Of a stretch of DNA of 64,000 nucleotides, positions 57,620 through 64,000 are shown piece after piece (position 1 is the stretch's first letter; each line of letters starts with the position of its first letter). The stretch is taken from contig CAVOXY010000014.1 of NCBI GenBank assembly GCA_963700515.1, forward strand, positions 62,001 to 126,000. Direction: 5' to 3'. The position numbers and the translations under genes were made by a program. Below the pieces are notes generated by a model that saw only the letters and a list, made by a program, of their open reading frames with translations, had not been told where the DNA came from and did no database searches. Source of the stretch: JAJRVM01 sp963700515. GTDB taxonomy: Bacteria; Planctomycetota; Planctomycetia; Pirellulales; Pirellulaceae.

Positions 57620-59271
57620 TCACTGCCGGTTCGGTGCCGGTTCACCTTCCAGAAGTGCCGAATCACGCGACTGGGGGAGGTGTGTATTCGCTGAGCGGGT
57701 GACCTGGCCGCATACGTCCCGCGCGTCGATCAGCCCGCAGTGTCGGTGCGAGCTGTCCGGCGCTACGCAATCATCCAGCAGCTGATAGGTCCGTTGATTA
57801 CCGCGACCGGTGCGCAGGGCCAGCACGTATTCCAACTCCACCAACCGAGAGAGATGGCGGCGTAAGGTGCGGTCCTGCCAGCCCAGCGTTTCGCGGAGTT
57901 GCCGCTGCGTGAAATGCACCGCGTTGGGCAACACGTCTGTTTCTTGGGCACGCTGCTTCACATAGGCCTTGAGCTGGGTGAGCAACTGCCGGGCCTGCGG
58001 CAGCAGATCTTCCCGCCGGGTGTCCAGCAGCGCCCGCATCAACCGATTGGCCAGCTGCAGATCGTCCAACGTGGCCACCACGAACTGTTGTTCGTGGCCC
58101 GCGACCGCACGTGTGAACTGTTTGCGCTGGTATTGATGCAGCAGCGTGATCGAGGCGATTAAGGCGAGATACTTGGCATGGTCGCGGCGATAACGTGTCT
58201 GATCGGTGCGAAACGTGAGTTGGTCGGCCCAGGGAAGGATCACGCTGCGGCTTCCAGCAAGCGTTGGGCACATTGCTGACGAGTGGTTACCGTGTGGCCA
58301 TCCATAGCGACAGTGGTCGATGTGTAGCGATTCCTTTGCCGCTGGTGAATGGCGGCGGTTTGCTCGGGCTGTTCATTGACGCTGAGCGTGATACACCGAT
58401 TGGCCAGTTCGTCATCCGGCTCTTCGGCCGTGGTGGTCAACAGCATGGCGACCGGGCCTTCCACTTCGTAGTGCTGCGTCCGCTGGCGGCCCGTGTCGCT
58501 GTCTTTTCCGGCGCAGGCGATGGAGAGTTTTCCCTCGCTCTGCAGGAGTTTTAACGCATAACTCGCTTCCGCCACTCCGGCTTCTTCGGCGATGGCCAGG
58601 ATCTTGTGCTGCAGCTCCCCGGCGCCCATGTAGTAGAGCGACTGACTGGTCAGCGCCGACAAGCGGACTTGCGCTTCGGCGGGCATCAACTGCAGCGTGG
58701 CTTCCACCAACGACGTCTTCCCGGCAGCACTGCTGCTCTGCACCAACACCGAGAGGGGCCGCGGCAGCAGCCGCGACGTGCAGGCCAGGTAGCAGACCAG
58801 CTTGTTGGTCTCTTCGCCCACCAGGCCGCAGGCATCGTAGTCGGCCAGGATCCGCTCGATCAGCTGTGGATCTTGCAGCAACTCCAACGCGTCTTCTCGC
58901 TCGGCCTGGCTCATCACCGGCACTTGGGCCGTGCGTGGACCGAGCTGTTCGCGAATCAGCAGCTCTTGCCGCGCTTCGAGCTGCAACAGCACGCGGCCCA
59001 GGTCCCGCTTGATGGTGGCTTCTTCCACATACAGTTCGGCGGCCGCTTGCTTGAGAAACGTGTGCCGCTGCCGCGCCACGTACAGATCCAACGTATCGAC
59101 GTGCACCAGTTCGCGCCGCGCCACCAGCAGGTTGACCCGCAGCCGCTCGCAGCTGAGCTGTTTTTCCAGCCCGCGCATGCGCCACTGGCGATCGTCGAAG
59201 GTGAAGGTGATTTGCTCCGGCTCGGTGCCGCGGTTCGCTTCGGAAGGGTTCGGTTGAATCATGGTAAACAT
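57620..59271 (-). CDS. Primase-associated P-loop ATPase of a mobile element (frameshifted)
   Basis: Residues 1-170 are helical and basic; then comes LSVLVQSSSAAGKTSLVEATL, a Walker A-like motif with Ser in place of the first Gly (about residues 179-187), followed by KILAIAEEAGVAEASYALKLL (Walker B-like, E-E), DTGRQRTQHYEVEGPVAMLL and TTTAEEPDDELANRCITLSV. This order is found in primase-helicase proteins of planctomycete integrative elements. A frame break near 58250 leads into a winged-helix C-terminus (LRETLGWQDRTLRRHLSRLVELEYVLAL). The primase zinc-finger and toprim parts usually upstream are absent. It sits next to the recombinase on the same strand, suggesting one element. Confidence 0.7.
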
Positions 59272-59914
59272 CCCGAGAGTGATGAGTTGGAGTCAGTGGT
59301 TGTCGCTGCGATGACGTCTGGCCCTGCGCGGGCTGCAGGGTGTGCTTGCGTGCGGTAACCCGCTTCGTAAACGGAATGAATTCCGTTCTACTTAGGCGCG
59401 CACCGCGAGCGCCGTACTTCGTCCAGGGATTTTTTCTGTTCGCGATCCTGGTCGCCGAGGGAGTCACCGGAGAGACCGTTTCCGCCACCGTCGCCCGACC
59501 GGCGCTCGCACACCGGTGATGGGGCTGCTACCGCACTCCTGCCTGCCGTGGACTAGGGGAAGCCAGACGCATCGTCTCGCCGGCCAGCGCGGTTCTTCCC
59601 CGCGCCACGTTCGTGCGGAGAGCGCCCCTCACCTCGTCTTCCCGCACTGGTCCGGCGACTGGCGTTCTCTGTGCGAGATGCCGCTGCCGACTGCCCGGAA
59701 CTGGTGCATTTTCTGGTGCTGGAAACGGTCTCCCCTGGCAACTCTCTTCAGAGAGCGGCCAATCGCCTGCTCCTGTCAAGGGCAAATCGTTCAGAATTCA
59801 GCACTGCGGTTGCCGGCGGCGTGCCAAGTTGGTAAACCTTGCCGGTAACGGAGAGCAGGAGGCAGCGCGGAACGCCACAGCCAAGGTAGTCCATCCATCA
59901 GGAGCGAAGCGGAC
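59272..59914. other. Intergenic region with a GGAATGAATTCC repeat
   Basis: There is no gene. AACGGAATGAATTCCGTT (59370-59387) is a perfect hairpin (7-bp arms, TGAA loop) and shares GGAATGAATTCCGTTCTACTT with 7409-7429. Confidence 0.55.
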
Positions 59915-60511
59915 ATGGGTTCCAAACGAGCGAAGAAGGCCAAAAAGCGTGCCCAGCGGGAGGCTCGCCGTCAGACGCGGCGAGCAGAGAGGATCGCGGA
60001 GCCCGGCGGGCGAACTGCTCCCTCGCCACCGTCTCAAGCAACAGATTCTCAACCGTGCGCAACATTGGTCGCTCCCGCATACATCGTGACAGCGGAGACA
60101 TCCTGCTGGAATTGCCTGCACGATACCGCCGTGTTCGCTCTGGCTGCCGAGGGGATTGAAAGCCTCATTTCATCCTCACACAAGTCCGACAACTTCCAGC
60201 TCATAAGCTCCATTACCTGGCTGTCGCCTGACCTACAACAGCACTTGACAAGACATGCCGATTCCCAGTTCTTTCTCGACGAATCACCCATGGACGGTTC
60301 CTCGAATTATCTGAACCATTGCCGCAACTGTGGCGCACCACTGAATGACTTCGAGTTGTTTTGTGAGCCGGGTGGCGCGTTCTTTCCGATGGATCAAGAA
60401 GCATGTCAACGCATCACCCTCATTCCTTTGCCGGAGGAGACCGATTTAGGGTTTTCTGGTCGCAGTTGGTTCACGACGTTTGATTGGCAGACCTATGCGC
60501 GTCGCCGGTGA
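59915..60511 (+). CDS. Zinc-finger-like protein of unknown function
   Basis: ATG 59915 follows AGGAG at a 10-base distance. The 198 residues start with a very basic segment (GSKRAKKAKKRAQREARRQTRRAER) that may bind nucleic acid. Two cysteine pairs, CWNC (64-67) and CRNCG (136-140), could form a zinc site. FELFCEPGGAFFP follows the second pair. The pattern resembles proteins with paired CxxC knuckles in mobile regions, but no family name is certain. It lies between the ATPase and the IS91 transposase. Confidence 0.6.
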   Translation: MGSKRAKKAKKRAQREARRQTRRAERIAEPGGRTAPSPPSQATDSQPCATLVAPAYIVTAETSCWNCLHDTAVFALAAEGIESLISSSHKSDNFQLISSITWLSPDLQQHLTRHADSQFFLDESPMDGSSNYLNHCRNCGAPLNDFELFCEPGGAFFPMDQEACQRITLIPLPEETDLGFSGRSWFTTFDWQTYARRR

Positions 60512-60574
60512 CGAGCAGGCACGGCCACGATGCGGCGACCCTGGAGGACTTCGTGACGTGCAGGAGCTTCACGG

Positions 60575-62302
60575 ATGATTGCCGAGGCAACAACGCGACA
60601 ACAACAACAACAGGAGCGGCGGCGGACGCGGCGCGGCAGCAGACCAACGCGGCGCTGCGTGATGCGTTGGCTCAGCGCGACGGTCTGCCAACGGAGGGAC
60701 CACCGCTTGGGTGTGCCGAGCGGCAGCGCAGCGCGGCACAGCAGCAGACGATAGAGGCGTTCTGGAAAAGAGTGGAAGAGCGCCAGCGCGAGGCGATGGA
60801 CGCGTTGTCGGGCGCGTCGAGTGTCCCGGTTCCCGTCCCCGTCCCAGAGCCACCAGCAGCGGCCGACTCGCCTCGCCGGTTGGTCGTCCCCAATGTGATC
60901 GCCGGAGAGGCGCCGGTGGTGCGCAAGCCGGGGCCCACGTTCGCCGATGTGCTGCGCACGTTCGACCCAGACTATCGACGCATTTACGGAGCCGAGCTCA
61001 CGCTACAGCAGGATAAGGTGCTGCGCGAGATGTTGGCCTGCTTCACAAGAGTGCTGGGCATGCATCAATGGACCTGTGGTGATTGCGATACGGTGGTCGA
61101 GCTGCCTAACGGCTGCAACAATCGACACTGCTGTACCTGCGGCAGTACCAAGCGACAGACGCTGGGCCGAGGACACCTGCTCGCAGATCCTGCCGATCGA
61201 GTACGCTCATCTGATCCTCACCGTGCCCGCGCCCATCACGCGTCTGGCCATGATCAACCAGAAAGTGTTGTACTCGATCGTGCTGCGAGAAGGCGCCTAT
61301 ACGGTCCTCCGCGGTGGCCGGAAGTTGTTCGGCGTCGAGCTGGCACTGCTCGCGCTCTTGCACACCTGGGGCCAGATCTTAAACAACTCACCTGCATACT
61401 CACAGCCTGTTGCCGCTGGGTGGCTTGCGTCGGAACACGCTGGAGTGGGTCGATCTTTCAGAAGCCAATTGAAGCAGTTGCTCACGTATGTGCGGCGTGA
61501 GTTTCCCCAGCGGTTCTGCCAAGCGCTGCGCAAGGCCTACTAACAAGGGGAGTTGCAGTTCGATGCTGACACGGAGCTCGCGCATCTTCAATCACCGGCC
61601 GAGTTCGAGCAGTGGCTCAAGCCGTTGGAAAATATGTCCTGGATCGTGCGCTGCGGAGACAGTTGGGATCGCCGCAAGGCAGACTTCGGTCCGCAGGCCA
61701 CGGCGAAAGTCGTTCAGTACCTGGCCAACTACGTGGGGCGCATCGCACTGAGTGACAGCCGGATCCTGGACATCCAGGGTGACCACGTGCTCTTCAAGTA
61801 CAAGGACTACCGCGACAACAACCAGCAAAAGGAGAAGTGGATCGAAGGCGTGGAGTTGATCCACCGATTTCTGCAGCATCTTCTCCCGCCAGGATTTCGA
61901 CACATTCGCCGCTACGGTTGGATGGGCCCTCGCGTGAAGCCGGAAAAGCGTGACTTCATCCGGAGCTACCACGGCCTGGATGACGTGCAAGCCTCTGAGT
62001 CGCAAGACGAAGCGGATGGTGAAGCAGCACGCGAAGAAGAAGTATGCACGCAGACCTGCCGCTTCTGCAGCGGCGACATGCACTTGACCGGCCGCACGGT
62101 TCGGCCACGCGTAAGTGAACTCCTGGCGATGCCACTCTCCCGCTTCCGCCAGGCTCAAGCCGGATTCACCGTGACGCTCGGCGACCGACTGCCGCAGATC
62201 GAGGCGCAGCGCTGTGGCGACGAGTCGGCTCCTGTTATGGGAGAGAGGGCCCAACAGATCCGGAAACAACTCAGCGCCTTGATGAACTCCAGCTACTTGT
62301 GA
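60575..62302 (+). pseudogene. IS91-family transposase with several breaks (copy 2)
   Basis: The pieces appear in the normal order: zinc-binding domain (QWTCGDCDTVVELPNGCNNR, then HCCTCG), YAHLILTVPAPITRLAMI, LLHTWGQIL, the HUH motif HLHTHSLLPLGG (61389-61424), and the Y2 region VQYLANYVGRIALSDSRI with FLQHLLPPGFRHIRRYGW and a C-terminal CRFCSG knuckle. Frame breaks lie near 61160 and 61385 and after the HUH motif, and a TAA at 61541-61543 interrupts the frame between the residues ALRKAY and QGELQF. The N-terminus is unclear (Gln/Ala-rich), and no ends of the element (origin and terminus of rolling-circle transposition) were recognised. It is probably inactive. Confidence 0.78.
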
Positions 62303-62928
62303 CGTGAGGCGGACCGCCAGTGCACCACACGAAGAAGAATTCGTTGTTTTTTCACGCGGCCTCGCAGCCGTGGAGATCGTTGCGTGCCTTCACCTCACGC
62401 TGTTCACCACCGTGTGACAGCCACATGTCACCGCAGCTGCCACGTCTTTCCCGTCTTGCCACCGACGCGACCAACATCGTCACGCTTCGCGACCACACCC
62501 ACGCCATGCCACCCAACTGACACTTCCAGGGCACTCGCAGCCGGTCGCTATTAATTCACAGTATATTGTCTCGCCGCTCCATTCTCGGCTCCCGCCCCCG
62601 TCGACACGCACCTTTGGCGCTACCTTGCTTGGTTAGTCACCTTTCTTGGCAAGCTGCGTGTTGTACTTCGTCACGAGGGCGGCATGCGTCGCGCTGGGAT
62701 TCACGCCATCTACTCCAAGGCATCATCCACTACCGGTGCTGCACCGCCATCGCATGACTAGCCGCGATCTCGTTCGGCGCCGAGTGTTGCGACAGCCGCG
62801 ACAAGCAGTTCCATACTCATCTCGGAAATCGGCGAGGCATTCTGGCATGGTACGGCGACGAGATTTGTTCTCCCAGCAGCGGCCGGCCAATTTTCAACTT
62901 GCCGGGCTAACACCGCCGCTGACCTACT
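62303..62928. other. Intergenic region, no gene recognised
   Basis: This lies downstream of the IS91 transposase. The 3' end of the element may be here, but no conserved terminal sequence was identified. Confidence 0.5.
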
Positions 62929-63529
62929 TCAACAAACTGTCACGACTGTGCTGACAGAACGGAACATCGTCTCGCTTGGAAATCCGAGTGCCTTACTCAA
63001 AGCAGGTACAGCCTTCATTGCGGCAGGTCCAATCCTGCCGAGCGCTCGAGCTGCTGAAAAACGGATATCGACAGTACTATCCCCTACCGTGCGTCCATTG
63101 AGGACAATCGGAATACGGAAAGGAGCATCGACGACCTCGTCGCGTGTTGCGACCAACGCGTCGATTAGCGCGGGAATCGCATCGACTGCTACTGGCCCCA
63201 GTTGTCCAAGGCTTTCGGCGGCATCGCATCGTGTACTCCACGTCCTCTTCTGATCTGCCAACACTCGGCAGAGCAGACGTATAGCATCTTTCTCTTCCGC
63301 TCCGATATTGCCAATGCGCACGGATTGCACAACTCGCTGACGTGCCGTATTCATCGACGCTTTCATAGTTGCTGGCAACCATGTCAACAAGTATCGGTAC
63401 CGCCGGTTTGCCGGCCCTCCCAATTCTGCTCAGGGCATCAACGGCCGCCACTTTCACGCGATCGTCATCACCGCCAAGAAGATCAATCAAAGCTGTGACA
63501 ATCGTGAGCAAGTTCATCTCCGTGAACAA
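62929..63529 (-). CDS. HEAT-repeat protein fragment (frameshifted)
   Basis: Repeats are visible as TALIDLLGGDDDRVKVAAVDALSRIG, GKPAVPILVDMV, STRCDAAESLGQLGPVAVDAIPALIDAL and FSAARALGRIGPAAMKAVPALSKAL. The A-x-x-A-L-G-x-(I/L)-G pattern is that of HEAT/PBS-lyase-type repeats. The frame breaks near 63375. A stop just upstream of 63529 and the lack of a ribosome site or signal peptide suggest that the 5' end is missing. HEAT proteins act as scaffolds; nothing more can be said. Confidence 0.65.
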
Positions 63530-64000
63530 TTGAAACGCTCAGTCTGGCGTCCGACTAGAGCCCGTCGCCATGTACGGTTTCCTGCGGTCTTGTCTCGGTG
63601 ACTTGCGAAGAAGCCATCTGTATCGGAGAGCGGGAATTCGTAGACGATGCAATGCAACGCAGCGAGCCCACAGAGGCTCAGTCTGCGAGGGCTCATCTGG
63701 CTCGCTGTCTAAGTGAAGCGTCGAATTCGCACTTGCCGTTTGCGGCGTTCATGGTCCTGCCGAGTAAACTGATAGTCGCGTCAGATTGTATCCTCCGGAC
63801 ATCGCTTCTGGTCCGATGGTGACGTCTGTCGCCGATCGCACGGCGATCGCGAACGCTGGTTGCGATCGTCACACGTCACCTACGAGTACAGTCTGAATTA
63901 CGCGTGATCGAAACCTCCTTATGACGTTCTGCGCCACCGAGCTCAACAGTAGCCGTAGCGTATCACGCACCCCGAGCACCTTCAGCCATTACACTGGCTC
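63530..64000. other. Window end, no gene recognised
   Basis: AGCGAGCC (63660-63667) and GGCTCGCT (63699-63706) form a long-range inverted repeat enclosing degenerate GAGCCC/GGGCTC blocks similar to hairpin A. There are no coding motifs. Confidence 0.45.

Noticed and set aside
58412..59488. Minus-strand open frame of 358 codons rich in Arg and Ala
   Set aside because: It is a shifted frame of the ATPase gene with the biased composition expected from GC-rich shadow frames.

Overview
The window is a chromosomal segment of a planctomycete, most likely of the Pirellulales type. The evidence is the gene content: secreted Gfo/Idh/MocA oxidoreductases with twin-arginine leaders, ThuA-like and PQQ-propeller proteins, a CxPxR sulfatase, a DUF1559 protein, a GH172 (DUF2961) enzyme, TIM-barrel sugar isomerases, a zinc-ribbon membrane protein and RHS/IS91 debris, all in GC-rich DNA with long intergenic gaps. 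No rRNA, tRNA or CRISPR array was recognised.

Layout. 1-6.2 kb: a PQQ-propeller protein whose C-terminus is an 81-bp tandem repeat, a YqaA-type membrane protein, an MFS transporter and a small protein. 6.4-11.2 kb: an ArsR regulator behind a clear promoter/operator, a small membrane protein, a CoA-disulfide-reductase/rhodanese fusion, a small anchored protein and a CDF metal exporter. 11.2-28.9 kb: sugar and glycan catabolism (Gfo/Idh/MocA, ThuA-like, two sugar isomerases, a Tat-exported TIM-barrel protein, ApbE, a clan GH-A-like hydrolase, a sulfatase, a 2-hydroxyacid dehydrogenase), then ferritin and a TauE/SafE exporter. 29.1-36.5 kb: a zinc-ribbon membrane protein, glycogen phosphorylase, a secreted protein of unknown role and a PIG-L deacetylase. 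37.2-43.8 kb: a clan GH-A-like hydrolase, a GH172 enzyme, an EF-hand protein and an archaemetzincin. 43.8-50.4 kb: repeat arrays, then the aceE-aceF-lpd pyruvate dehydrogenase operon on the minus strand. 51.4-64 kb: an accessory region with an Rpn-type nuclease, two unrelated IS91-family transposase remnants, a decayed DUF433-DUF5615 pair, a DUF1559 protein, an RHS tip with a possible deamidase toxin domain, a tyrosine recombinase, a primase-type ATPase and a HEAT-repeat fragment.

Two traits dominate. First, short hairpin repeats (stems of 7-10 bp, loops of 4-5 nt, often starting GTAGCTGAG) fill many gaps in arrays with 31-, 60/61-, 76-, 81- and 140-bp periods. They reach into genes: one array is translated as ten 27-residue repeats, and others appear to supply stop codons. 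Heptanucleotide repeats abut or supply start codons. Second, many otherwise conserved genes are broken by single-base frameshifts, several at G runs, which suggests sequence error for core genes such as aceF; some loci (a Gfo/Idh remnant, the DUF5615 toxin, the IS91 copies) look truly decayed. Coordinates of frameshifted genes are given for the whole reconstructed reading.
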